Positions 10,271 to 19,759 of a stretch of 64,000 nucleotides of DNA are shown here, in pieces. The stretch is taken from positions 13,166,501 through 13,230,500 of the forward strand of contig NC_079882.1 of NCBI RefSeq assembly GCF_029227915.1, read 5' to 3'. The notes below the pieces were generated by a model. The model did not search any database. It saw only the letters and a list, made by a program, of their open reading frames with translations, and was not told where the DNA came from. Source of the DNA: Hydractinia symbiolongicarpus (lineage: Eukaryota > Cnidaria > Hydrozoa > Anthoathecata > Hydractiniidae). The position numbers were made by a program, and so were the translations under genes. Each line of letters opens with the position of its first letter. Within the stretch, counting starts at the first letter, position 1.

Positions 10271-10569
10271 ACTTCTCCAGTGTCTCGATCAAAGGTGTGA
10301 TCACTATCATGCGATACGCGTTTCTTCTTTTCGAATAGTTGTCGCGTATACTGCTCGAGGTTCTTCTCCCAAGCTATGGTAACGCAAGGCTCGCAATAAG
10401 GTACATCAGTTTGTGTCGACGCGTCCTTGTACTTAACCTTGCGGATTGCCTCGATAAGGGCGGCCTTGTTCATGGTTGAAGTGTTACGGATACCTAACGA
10501 TTTAGCTTCCTTTTTCAATTCAGTAACGAACATGTTCTTATAAGGTTGGAGAACAACCACATAACGCAT
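10264..10569 (-). CDS. SAP-like small Polinton protein (101 aa)
   Basis: An intact frame. Residues about 15-45 (FVTELKKEAKSLGIRN...KAALIEAIRK) match the two-helix SAP pattern (helix, LG-x turn, K-x-LI-x-I helix), a DNA-binding module. The C-terminal half holds an acidic and basic charged tail with a CEPC pair. The ATG is 8 bp downstream of the stop of the next minus-strand gene, so both are probably expressed together. Role in DNA packaging or replication is inference. Confidence 0.55.
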   Translation of the reverse strand: MRYVVVLQPYKNMFVTELKKEAKSLGIRNTSTMNKAALIEAIRKVKYKDASTQTDVPYCEPCVTIAWEKNLEQYTRQLFEKKKRVSHDSDHTFDRDTGEVV

Positions 10570-10577
10570 TTTTGGAT

Positions 10578-11175
10578 CTAGGCAAGGAATTCATTGTCAT
10601 CATCCGAGTCGTCATCTGAATCCAGGTAGAGGGTTGGCTTGAAATCCTTGATTTTGTACTTGCATTCTTCCAAGGTAATCTGCGTGTGATGGTTCGAGCC
10701 GTGCTTGTAAATGCTCGCCAGTTTTAAAATGGCCTGGCACCTGCAGCTTTTCCCTAAAGGGACTTTTTCGGGATTGAAAGCCGATCTGCCCTTACCTTCC
10801 CACTCTTTCACTTTTGAGGTAATATACTTACCCTTTTTAACGGGTTGGCTAGCAAAGTTTGCCCCTTTCCATGATGCTATTAAACTTCCCCAACCATCGA
10901 GATTTATCGTAGATGTCGAATGAAATGGTGAGTGATGCTTCTTTATCGTAGCGCGAGGCTCCATTGGAATATATTTCCTTGGGTGTTTTGATCGTTAGAT
11001 GCCTGATCTTGCCATCATTATTATATCCAATTAAAGTGCGCTCATCCCTGCCCTTGTTGGCGCTAAATGGATCACTTAGCACGATATTCTCAATGTTTAC
11101 ATCCTTGATATTTAATGGAGCCGCCTTGGCATAAAAGTCTTTTGAATTAACAGTCTTGGTACCAAATTTAAACAT
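10578..11175 (-). pseudogene. Conserved Polinton protein (MFKFG-type), frameshifted
   Basis: I choose ATG 11175-11173 (MFKFGTKTVNSKDFY) because this opening is a familiar Polinton protein start; the frame also extends to 11394. The gene runs through TLIGYN, HLTIKTPKEIYSNGASRYDK and a beta-rich part, loses frame near 10900, and resumes with KGKYITSKVKEWEGKG, LASIYKHG, a YxxECKY-like segment and a strongly acidic tail (DSDDDSDDDNEFLA). An acidic C-terminal tail is typical of single-stranded DNA-binding proteins, so an SSB-like role is possible but unproven. Confidence 0.55.
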
Positions 11176-11410
11176 CCTTTTATTTTGGTAATATGGGGGT
11201 TCAACTAGAGTGGGGTACATGGACAGTAGCCGCCATCGTACATAATGTATAAGTATTAACAGGACCAGCTTTGTATTTTGCCTCGTATAAGGAGTATCCG
11301 TTGGCATTGAAGGCATCTGTCGTAGTTGTCGAGGGTCGCTTAACAGTTGTCGCATTGTTCCTTCATCGTTCATTTGGCACTCACCCCTACTCAACTGCTC
11401 ATGCTCTGAA

Positions 11411-11452
11411 TTTTGTTGATGTCAGCAAAATTACTAATAGCGTGTGCGCATG
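11411..11452. promoter_or_regulatory. Dispersed TTGATGTCAGC motif, upstream of Polinton minus-strand genes
   Basis: This 42-bp stretch (TTTTGTTGATGTCAGC, then a TGCGCATG palindrome) is repeated twice more at 12235-12333. Copies lie upstream of the minus-strand block beginning at 11175 and upstream of the DUF4116 gene at 12171. Shared upstream placement suggests a promoter or enhancer element; this is inference. Confidence 0.4.
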
Positions 11453-11494
11453 TCCAAGAATATACTCATTCAAATAGATTTTCTTTTCTTTTTT

Positions 11495-12171
11495 TCATTT
11501 AGTCCTGAAATGCCCCGAAACATATATAAGCACATGGGGTTCCTTTTCAACACTCATGTTGCACATTTCTTGCGTGATGAAACGATCCGGAACCCTCGCG
11601 AGCACCCAGGGAATCTTTTGAACGGCCGTGATCCTTATACTGGGTCCTGAAACGATCCGGAACATTCCCGAGCAGATGGGGGTCCTCCCGAACCATCCTT
11701 TTGCACATTTCCTGCGTCTTTAGGGCGTCCGGAACAAACTGGAACACCCAGGGTTCTTTTTGAACCGCCCCGTTACACATTTCTTGTGTCTTGAAATGCG
11801 CCGGAATATCCATGAGTATCCAGGGGTCATTTTGAACCGCTCTGGTGCACATTTCCTGTCTTGAAAACCACTGGAACATTAGATAGGAGCATAGGTTCCG
11901 ATTGAACTGCCAAGGTACACATTTCTTGGGTCTTGATATGATCTGGAACATACATGAATGCCCTGGGATATTCTTGAACTGCCCTATTGCACATTTCTTG
12001 GCTTTTGAAATGGTCCGGAACAAGCTCAAGCGCCCTGGGATATTCTTGAACCACCCGAGTACACATTTCTTGTGTCTTGAAATGATCCGGAATGTGGTTG
12101 AATAACAAGGGATTTTCTTGAAACACTCTATTACACATTTCCTGCATCTTAAAAGCTTCTGGAACATCCAT
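11495..12171 (-). pseudogene. DUF4116-type tandem repeat protein of the Polinton, frameshifted
   Basis: From ATG 12171 (context AATAAATGG) to the TGA at 11495-11497 the minus strand encodes about nine repeats of roughly 34 residues (102 bp) with the pattern KTQEMCxRAVxxxPxxLxxVPDxF. The frame is lost near 11860, where two bases of a repeat unit are missing, and again near 11640. Read through the shifts, the repeats continue without a gap. The repeat matches DUF4116-like modules seen in cnidarian mobile elements and some giant viruses. Its function is unknown; solenoid-like repeats suggest protein binding. Confidence 0.65.
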
Positions 12172-12234
12172 TTATTATATATTGAGAAGCCCAATCGACG
12201 TTCTGGGACAGTATTCAATTGCGCAATCTCTATT

Positions 12235-12333
12235 TTTTGTTGATGTCAGCATTATTCCCGCTAGTCGCTATTGCGCATGCACTAGTTTTGTTGATGTCAG
12301 CATTATTACTAACGGCATGTGCGCATGCGTTAG
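12235..12333. repeat. Two tandem copies of the TTGATGTCAGC regulatory-like repeat
   Basis: Copies at 12235-12285 and 12286-12333 each begin TTTTGTTGATGTCAGCATTA and end with a GCGCATGC palindrome and a TAG. A third copy is at 11411-11452. They sit 64-162 bp upstream of the DUF4116 gene start. Confidence 0.65.
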
Positions 12334-12936
12334 ATTTATCGGGTTTCAGAATGCTATCGGATTTATTTTCGGATGACGTCGGATTTACCGATTTTGGGAG
12401 GGTAGGGCTGGGGTGGGGGTGGAGGTGGTGGAGGCAGGGTTTTGAGGGGGTAAAGGTGTCAAAGGAGGTCAAAACCATTTATGTTCATTCCTTGCTACTA
12501 CTAGGTTAATAAAAATAGGTGGTCGGTAAAAAATTTACGTCGGTATGAGGCAAAATTTGGTCATTTTGTACCGATTTTTTTCTCTCTTTTTTACCGTAAG
12601 AAATTTTATTGCTAGTGCTCGTTTTTAACACAAAACTAAAATCAACGCTGGTTGTAATAATCTGAGCCATGAATTAACTCGGGTCGGACCAAACTGCATA
12701 GAAATTAACGGGTATTTTTTATTAAATTCCATCAAAGGCAACTGTGTTAGTTACCGATCTACTTGCATTTTATGTAATAAAAGTACTTTCTTAACAACAA
12801 GTCATAAAAAACATATTTTATTGATCCTTTTTCTTTAACGCCAAACCACGCAGTGTCAGTCAACAGCCATGCGAGTTAGAAAATAGATTAAATTATCAAT
12901 TAAGTTTTGTGTAGCATAAAAACTCGTGCGTTTGTT
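12334..12936. other. No gene seen; G-rich tract and TMEM19 3' region
   Basis: A G-rich strand tract (about 12395-12460) with several runs of three to five G is capable of forming a G-quadruplex. The remainder is AT-rich and probably host 3' untranslated sequence: on the minus strand an AATAAA (plus-strand TTTATT at 12817-12822) lies about 115 bp past the TMEM19 stop. No terminal inverted repeat of the Polinton was recognised. Confidence 0.5.
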
Positions 12937-14035
12937 TCACAGTTCTTGCAAAGTATTGTAAATATAATATCCCAACAACGGAGTACTAATGGCCATAACA
13001 CAAGAAGAAGAAAAATTAACTAGATCGTTGTCCAACACGTCGCTACCAGAAACATGCTTAGTCGTCGAACTTTTTTTAGATGTTATTTTTTTTCTTACTG
13101 AACAGAATCCAGAATATTGAAATATAGCACCAAGATATGAATCAATTAGGCTACCCACTAGGCCAGCGAACGTCGCTAACACCAATATCGGCCACTGTGG
13201 TGGGTATTCCAGTAGGAAACTACTTGGTCTTACTATTACATAATCGCAGCAAAAAAATGCAAGTCCCACAGTTAATCCACCAAGACAGCTTGCTATGGTA
13301 CCAATTAACGAAATAGCACCGTTTGTACCAGCTGGAACTTTCTGAAAGGTTGTAACAAGTCTTGGAGAGTGGGAACCTACTGCAGTTCCTATTTCAGAAC
13401 TCCACGTGTCACCATTGCAACATGCCAGTGATCCCACCAAAGCTGTACACAAAATAGAAGATGTAAAGTCTTTCGAAAAGTTTATAGGTCGCTCAGAACA
13501 ACCGACTTCGCTTATATAGATGATAGATACAAGCAAGGCAACGCCTCCATTACATAGAACCTGTTTCCAAGTTCTTTGACCTCCTAAAAAAAAATCAAAT
13601 GTTTATAAGTACCTATTCTTTGTAATCCAATTATAGGTGAAGACAACACCAAATTTTATTAACACCCCTTTATTTTGAATCTAAGGCCCAGAAGTTTTTT
13701 AGAATGTTATTAGTCAGCTTACCATTGAAATTTTTATGTGGCATATCACTAAAAAGAAAGAAAGTAATAGAACATCACATACCTTCTTTGAAATTCTCCT
13801 CTATGTTTCTTTTTCTGGAAGTGTTCAAATTAGTAAGTTTCGATGACGTCATGTAGAAGGTCAACAAACATGCTGAGAAGGAATAATTTGCCAGTGTTAT
13901 AAAGAAACCAACAACAACAGCTGAGATTGCACCAGATACACACAGAGACTTTTTGTTGTATCCTCGTTTTGCCATGAATACAGATAGGATAAGTGACACT
14001 AAAACTCGAGTTAAGAACATGTGCAGAGAGCCCAT
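12937..14035 (-). CDS. TMEM19: TMEM19 (transmembrane protein 19, DUF92 family), two exons
   Basis: Exon 1 is 14035-13783 and exon 2 is 13583-12937. The intron (13782-13584) has GT/AG ends and is phase 1. The spliced product is 299 residues, close to vertebrate TMEM19 (336). Family hallmarks are present: GYNKKSLCVSGAISA in the first exon, SSKLT, the splice-spanning KEGGQRTWKQV segment, the highly conserved ACCNGDTWSSEIG, VPAGTNGAISLIG and GLVGSLIDSYLGA. Several membrane helices span the protein. TMEM19 belongs to DUF92, whose plant and cyanobacterial relatives include a phytyl-phosphate kinase; the animal role is unclear. An AATAAA lies about 115 bp downstream. Confidence 0.93.
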
Positions 14036-14062
14036 TGCGGAACATTAACTAAAAACAAAAAA
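14036..14062 (-). promoter_or_regulatory. Splice acceptor just upstream of the TMEM19 start codon
   Basis: On the minus strand a T-rich tract with a single G ends in TTTTTAG (AG at 14050-14049), 14 bases before the ATG. Extending the frame upstream meets an in-frame TAA, so the start at 14035 stands. A pyrimidine tract and AG this close to a start codon fits either a 5' UTR intron or a spliced-leader trans-splice site, which hydrozoans use. The two cannot be told apart here. Confidence 0.45.
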
Positions 14063-14554
14063 AAACCGTTGCATAATTTAAATTGTCAATTTTTTACCAA
14101 AGAATAATAATTTTCTAAGACAGAATATTTGTCCCCCATTTGTTGTTACGAGTTTCTACGTAATAAAAGCTAGTTTCAAAGGTTTCTGTATGGACCTTCC
14201 TTAAAGTAATAAGTTAGCTAGAATGAACTGCCCAGTCCTTGAGGGATTCTTCTTTCATGTTTACACCACTTGTCTCTTTCATCTCCCTACTCTTCATTAC
14301 ATAATCTTACACTTTTATCTTCCCCACCACACAGCAAACATTGCTATTCCCTCTTAAACAACATCCCACATCCTTAGCTTCGTTTCTTATTTCTCCCGCT
14401 TTTGTAACTCTACTTTTCTTGACATACTTCTAATTTGGTAACCTCTGTCCCCTCGCACGTACATTTTACTTATTTTTCTTCTCTTATCTTCTATTTCTTT
14501 TATTCTGGTATTTATTTTTATATTTTTCCAATTCTTTTACTTTTTAAAAAGAAA
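14063..14554. other. No gene seen
   Basis: AT-rich and then pyrimidine-rich sequence between the TMEM19 gene and the first SINE copy. Open frames here are short and low in complexity. Confidence 0.5.
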
Positions 14555-14830
14555 CAGAAAAGCTTTTGAGCATGAGTACCAAACCCATGTGAGGGAAATT
14601 GAAGAGATGACACACTGTGTGGGCCGTTGTGGATGTTGCAGGGAGTTGTCTGATAGAGCGCGGACGGTTGGTCTGCGTAGCTCAAAACGAGCATTAAATA
14701 CTCTAGGACTCTCAATCTAAGCCATGGCCCTTACTAGAAATAATAGACAGGGTATATCCCTTGATATTTGCGGGGCTAGCTATGTAAAATAAGCACATCT
14801 ATCCTATCTATATTTATGATTTTCATTCCA
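14555..14830 (+). repeat. SINE-like repeat, copy A
   Basis: About 270 bp, closely similar to copy B at 23175-24195 once the MITE in B is removed. Shared landmarks are CCCATGTGAGGGAAATT, a CACACTGTGTGG site, TCTGCGTAGCTCAAAA, and CATGGCCC near the 3' part, followed by a short CTATCTATAT tail. Copy B carries a tRNA-like B box upstream, so the family may be tRNA-derived; copy A lacks that part and is 5' truncated. Confidence 0.6.
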
Positions 14831-15456
14831 CAAATTCCACACATATTTATACTCCTTTGTTATGGTTCTTATTTTACTTGTGATAACACTTCTTCCTCCT
14901 GTTGTTTGTTAATTTGTATCGTCATATAATGAATCTTTCAATTTGCAATGTTTAAAGTGTACCTTATCTTATTTTGTGTTCCTGCATGTATTGGACTTCC
15001 TTCACACATGCTTCCCTACCATGACATCTTCCTCTTCTCATTCAGCTAGCTTCGTGCTAACAGAATTAGTAGGGATTAATTAGCAAATTTTTTGTTCGTG
15101 ATTTTATTTACGTTTCGTTGTTTCTTCCCTTCCTTTTAAAATAAAAACAAAACTGTTTCAAATGCGTGCGTTCCTGTCGTACCTTAGGTTTCCATTTTGG
15201 ATTTGTGTGACAGATCACACTTTTAAAAAGCCTTTGAATCTTTGAATGTTTCAAGCGCCCACTTTTGTTGCCAACAAGCTCCTAGTCAAAAAAAGATAAA
15301 ACTACACATTGATACAATATATTGCTGTCTTTATTGTCGACTAGGTACAAGGCTAAATTTTTCCTTATTCTCTTTTCCTTTCTTTTAATAATTGTTTTTT
15401 TTTTGTTTTTTTTGGTTTGCTTGTTTTTCCTCTTATTTCTCACTTCTTTCTTTTTT

Positions 15457-18408
15457 CTATTCTTTATGCTTTATTGCCCTTCTGTCTCTTCTTCCCATAT
15501 ACTTTCCAATCCATACATTTGTCTCTCGCATTCTGCTGATGCCGTTTGTCTCCTTTAACCATTCCTTTGCTATATCTCTTTTCCCACACAAGTTTACTCG
15601 TTTACAATCTATTATATGTTCCGTAGTTTCTTTTTCTCCACACACACACGTCCTATTTTTTCCCATATTATTACCTATGCCTAACATTTCCAATCTTCTT
15701 CTTATTGTATAACTAGCTTCTTTTATCCCCATTCCACTTATGTACTTTTTTTTCCCGAATTTTTTTCCACTTTGGTGTCTCATTTTCCTATGTTATTTTC
15801 CTTCTGCTCCATTATCTCTTCTAGTTTCTTTTCAATTCTTCCCTTTACTTTCTTCTTCCACTCTGCTTTTGTCATCTTTTCTACGTGTTTCTACTCCACT
15901 CCTATCTTACTTGCAATATTCTCTGTTTCCTTGCACCAACCATTTTGTTTATTTTTTTATCTGATCTAATATCACCAGTTTGCCAAGTTTATCCTCATCT
16001 GATGACATCATGTTTTGGTACAACATCAGTCTCTGGTAGCAAATTTTTTTTTCCATCGTCCATATTCCAATTTCTTTCATCAATCCCAAGTAAGGTGTAG
16101 TTTCAGGCACATTCAATAATCTCTTCACTATTTTACCTTGTACCCTTTCCAGCCTTTCTACCTGCTGCTCTGATATTACTGTCCAGTAAGTTGTATGTTA
16201 AGGAACTAACAACTGTTTTTTCAAACAGGATCAGTTTATTTTCTGTTGATAGACTTGCTACTAGCTCTTCTTTTCCTATTTTACACACTTCACTAACTAC
16301 ACCTTCTATTCCCTTTTCCACTTTCTCAATCTGCCTACACACTGTTCCTTCTTTTCTAATCTAGTTTCCTAAATACTTATATATTCTTCTGTACCTTCAA
16401 TTCTATCTTGTCTCGTTTCTATTATAACTTCACTTGATCTTCGTTCTTTCCTTCCTGTCCCAATTAACATATTTTGTCTTGTCTCTGGTAAATACAAAGC
16501 CTTTCATTCTTTTCATTTCAGCTACATTTTTTCCTACCTCTTCTATTGTTTCTTTTGACCCTACAGCTCCTATATCGTCTACATATACCAATGTTCCAAG
16601 TGCCATGTTTGGTGAGATCACAGTCTTGGGCGAAACTTTTCCCATCTCGTCTACCTGTGGTCCAAAGATTGTTCCTTGTTTCACCACATTTTTAACGTAA
16701 AGTTTATCTGTAATTCCTAGTGGTGTAATTATTTTCATTTTCGCTTTTTGGTTCAGCTTATAGATAAGTGATTTTGGTTCAGCTTATAGATAAGTGATCC
16801 CTTTCTCTCATGCCATCTTTCGTCAAGTCTATCATACAATCTTCCAGCCCACAATTTGTCGAAGCTTAATTTCACCATTTCATTTCCTCCACATTTTACC
16901 ATTTCGTTACACCAGCCTTCACAGTCTCCAGCCTTTCTTCTTTTCAGCGTCTTTATCACTTTCTCTACTGTTTCAATCCTGACTATCATTGGGTCTTGCC
17001 TGTTTCCTTCTTTTACAATATCCTCAACTTTTTGTATTACATTTTGTTCTACCCATTTTTCTGATTCTTCTTCTCTTATAGTTTTTGTAAACAATCATTG
17101 GTAAAATTCTTTATACACTTTTTTATCTCTCTGGGTCTGACTTTATACTTCCCTTGTCGTCTCTCATTTGTGTCCCAGTTTCCTTCTTCCTCCCATTCGA
17201 TTTCATTCTAAGTTAAAAACTCTTCCCTTTCATCACACCTCCATTCCTTCTTAGCTCTTGTGAAATTTTATTGTAGGGGGGGTGGGGGTGTGTGGGTGTA
17301 ATAGCAAGAAGGGGTCGATATTTTGGGAAAAGATTATAAACAAGGGGCGGGGGAGAGGGGGGGTTATAAATGGAAATGGGTGGTGATTTTTTCAAAAATT
17401 GCAAACCTCCCACCCCTATAATTAGCTGCCGAAGAGTAGACTCTGTTTTATTACTTCTGTTAATGTTTCTATTATCCTTTCCTCCATTTCCTTTGTCCTT
17501 TGTCTTTTTTCTGTTTAGCCTTTTTCATCTACCTCCTCCTGTTCATCTTGCAATTTGTGCTGCGTAACATTGTTGCGTAATATTCCGTTAGTCTTGCTCT
17601 CACCTTGCCTTTCTCCTCTACCCTTATGAACAAACTTGCAGCTCATTCCATGCCCATATTTATCTTCCCTGTCACATCTACATATTGCTGACTGATCGTG
17701 ACTAAACCAGCAGCCTTGTCTTGTACATCTCCCTTCAATAATCCATTTGCACAATTTCACATGACTATACTTGCATGCTCTGTCATATTTACACACCCTA
17801 TTTTTTGCAAAAAGTAGGCATGCTCTTTCTTCTGTCATAGATTTACTGTGTTGGTTACTATTTTGCCTCTTTTTACCTCTTTTCCCTTCATTTGTAATTT
17901 CTTTCCTTTCCCCATGTCAACTAATCATTTTCTTCCCCCATTCTTTCTTTTTTTCTTATGTGCATATTCTGGTATTCTGTTGTCCTCTTTCTTTGGAACT
18001 TCTCCTTTACTCACTTTTGTCACTTCAGTCTTGTCTCCTATTCTGCTTTTTTCTGCTTCCTTACATTGCAGTTGTTTGTTTATTTCTAATGCATTAATAT
18101 AATTTTCTTCAATTTGCAATATCTTCCCTTCCAGCTTTCTGTTCTCTCTCTGTTCTTCTTCTATCCTATCAATGTATTTGGTTATATCTTTCTTCAATTT
18201 GTCCATTTTCTTCTTTTTCTTTCCTAATCTCTTCTTTCCCTTTCTTTATTTCCAAATCAATATCCCTGTCTCTGCTCTTAACTTGTTCCTTCAATCTTTC
18301 ATTATCTTCACTTAACTCATCTATTATTCTTTTTAACTTCTCTGTCTCCTTTTTTAGATGTGCAATTTCATTCTCCTTCTTTATCATTTGCTTTTGCTGT
18401 TCTGCCAT
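15457..18408 (-). mobile_element. LINE fragment with coiled-coil/CCCH ORF1 and YVDD reverse transcriptase
   Basis: Minus-strand open pieces give, in order, coiled coils (18408-17925), CCCH fingers (17838-17515), an RT N-terminal part with KRRKAGDCEGWCNEMVKCGG (17094-16753), the RT catalytic region with VKQGTIFGPQ and YVDD (16738-16430), a thumb-like stretch (16342-16133), and a C-terminal Cys/His segment CVCGEKETTEHIIDC (15783-15457). No endonuclease is readable between the finger region and the RT; a G-rich stretch (17276-17365) lies there, so an internal deletion is likely. Many stops show it is inactive. The pyrimidine bias of the plus strand reflects Lys/Glu-rich coding on the other strand. 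Confidence 0.65.
17515..18408 (-). pseudogene. LINE ORF1 remnant: coiled coil followed by CCCH zinc fingers
   Basis: 18408-18169 and 18206-17925 encode long charged helices (EIAHLKKETEKLKRIIDELS and neighbours) in two frames. 17838-17515 returns to the first frame with C-x8-C-x5-C-x3-H and C-x7-C-x4-C-x3-H fingers and further Cys/His pairs. Coiled-coil trimerisation and RNA-binding fingers are the usual features of LINE ORF1 proteins, here in a CCCH version instead of the more common CCHC knuckle. Confidence 0.55.
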
Positions 18409-18419
18409 CTTCAGAGTTT

Positions 18420-19289
18420 TTTGGGACTACCGTTTTCTTATACCCAACTTTTGCTCAGGTTAGTATCTATGTGAGGCACCACCATGGTTGGTGCAGAAGG
18501 TAAAATTTTGGGTTTTGAGATCCATAGATCGCAGGAAAATGGCTTTGCGGCACTCAAAGCAGCAAAATTTTGTACAATTATTACTTGCAGTTTATTACAT
18601 AATTTTATATATTTTTCGTTTTTAGTCTTTGTTGCTGATAAATACCAGTAATACTTTCTTCACAGAAATAATACTTACAATAAAAATATATCGACCACCT
18701 GTTAGTTTCCTGTTTTTTATATAATGGCGACACAATACTGTCCGTTGTAGATTTATTTGAACCTGTTCAAACTCACATTCCATATTTTTCTTCACTGTTT
18801 TACAGTAGTCATGGTTTATTAAACTCGCAAAGGGAAAAAAGAAAACTTGCACATTTTTCATAACCTGTAGGGGTTCAGTAAATTTGCGAAGGGAAAGAGG
18901 AAATTTGGACGTGTTTTGAAAAGGTTTTTAACCATTTACCATGTGTACAAGGCCTCAAAATTGTGATTACCAATCTTGTCACCAGGGCTGTATTAATTCC
19001 TACAGGAAACCGTTCACTAGCCTACGTTCAAAGACGTAGCATTAGGTATAACATAGACTGAAGCTATCATTCACTCGATTTATTTTGAAATGGCTGAGTA
19101 AGTAAATATGGTGGTTGGCTCGTGAATTTAAAACATTCAAATGTTATGGATGTGATCACATGTATGTCAAATCCACGGAGTTTAATTGTTTTGAAGGATC
19201 ACAAATTTGCTAAAGAAAAAAATACTACTTAGAGCTTTTACTTAATTTACTATTATTTTTTTTTTTGCATTTCTTATTTTTTGGGATAA
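18420..19289. other. No gene seen between LINE fragment and copia element
   Basis: AT-rich sequence with no long frame that resembles a known protein. It probably contains the rest of older repeats and the pre-insertion target of the copia element. Confidence 0.5.
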
Positions 19290-19294
19290 GAATT

Positions 19295-19572
19295 TGTTGA
19301 AAATAGGCACTCTTGCCGCAAGAACATTCTAGAACCTTGTGTACTATCTAGAAATATAAGGGACATTGGAGAATATTCCAGAAATAAGATAACTATACTA
19401 GAAACTACTAATAGTAAATATAGAACATCTGGAATATACTAGAACATTCTAAAGTATCTTATCTTTAATATATAAATAGGAGAACGTCTTGTAAATTTTA
19501 GAGTCATAGAGTCATAAAGTTATTGGAGCAGTCGAAGCAACTCTGCAAATATATAAAGTTTACATTTCAACA
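19295..19572 (+). repeat. 5' LTR of copia element
   Basis: 278 bp, TG...CA ends within a TGTTGA/TCAACA inverted pair. A TATATAAATAGG box at about 19470 is a likely promoter. It appears identical to the 3' LTR. Confidence 0.95.
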
Positions 19573-19588
19573 GGTTATGGGCCCAGTC
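19573..19588 (+). other. Primer-binding site for an initiator-tRNA fragment
   Basis: GGTTATGGGCCCAGTC directly follows the 5' LTR. Its complement is CTGGGCCCATAACC, the anticodon arm of initiator methionine tRNA, not the tRNA 3' end. This is the half-tRNA priming known for Drosophila copia. Confidence 0.85.
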
Positions 19589-19759
19589 TATGCCCAAGAA
19601 GATTGAATATTTACAGAAATAATATTCAAGAAGAAGAAGCCATCTTGTGTGTCCGACGAGTTTGTTTTGATTTTGGTTTGGATTGGTGTAAAGTTCGCAC
19701 GAAAAATCGTATTGTGGAAACCTGAAACGGATTATCCGGATTAGTTGAATACGGAACAA

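Larger units (their letters stand above)
1..12400. mobile_element. Degraded Polinton/Maverick (adintovirus-like) element, left end outside window
   Basis: The block carries an integrase N-terminus, a major capsid protein, a penton-like protein and several small proteins of the kind found together in Polintons, with much higher GC than the surrounding AT-rich host DNA. Genes run in divergent and convergent pairs. Nearly every long gene has at least one frameshift or stop, so this is an old copy. No DNA polymerase B, FtsK-type ATPase or adenain-like protease can be read in the window. They may lie to the left or be deleted. I did not find terminal inverted repeats; the right limit is placed loosely after the repeats at 12235-12333, where the GC-rich, gene-dense character ends. 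Family identity is from recognised protein features, not a search. Confidence 0.85.

Noticed and set aside
15322-16100. Long Phe/Ser/Leu-rich plus-strand frames
   Set aside because: They are the antisense of Lys/Glu-rich LINE coding sequence on the minus strand.
18622-18861. Minus-strand 79-codon frame
   Set aside because: No motif, AT-driven composition and no link to the nearby LINE frame.
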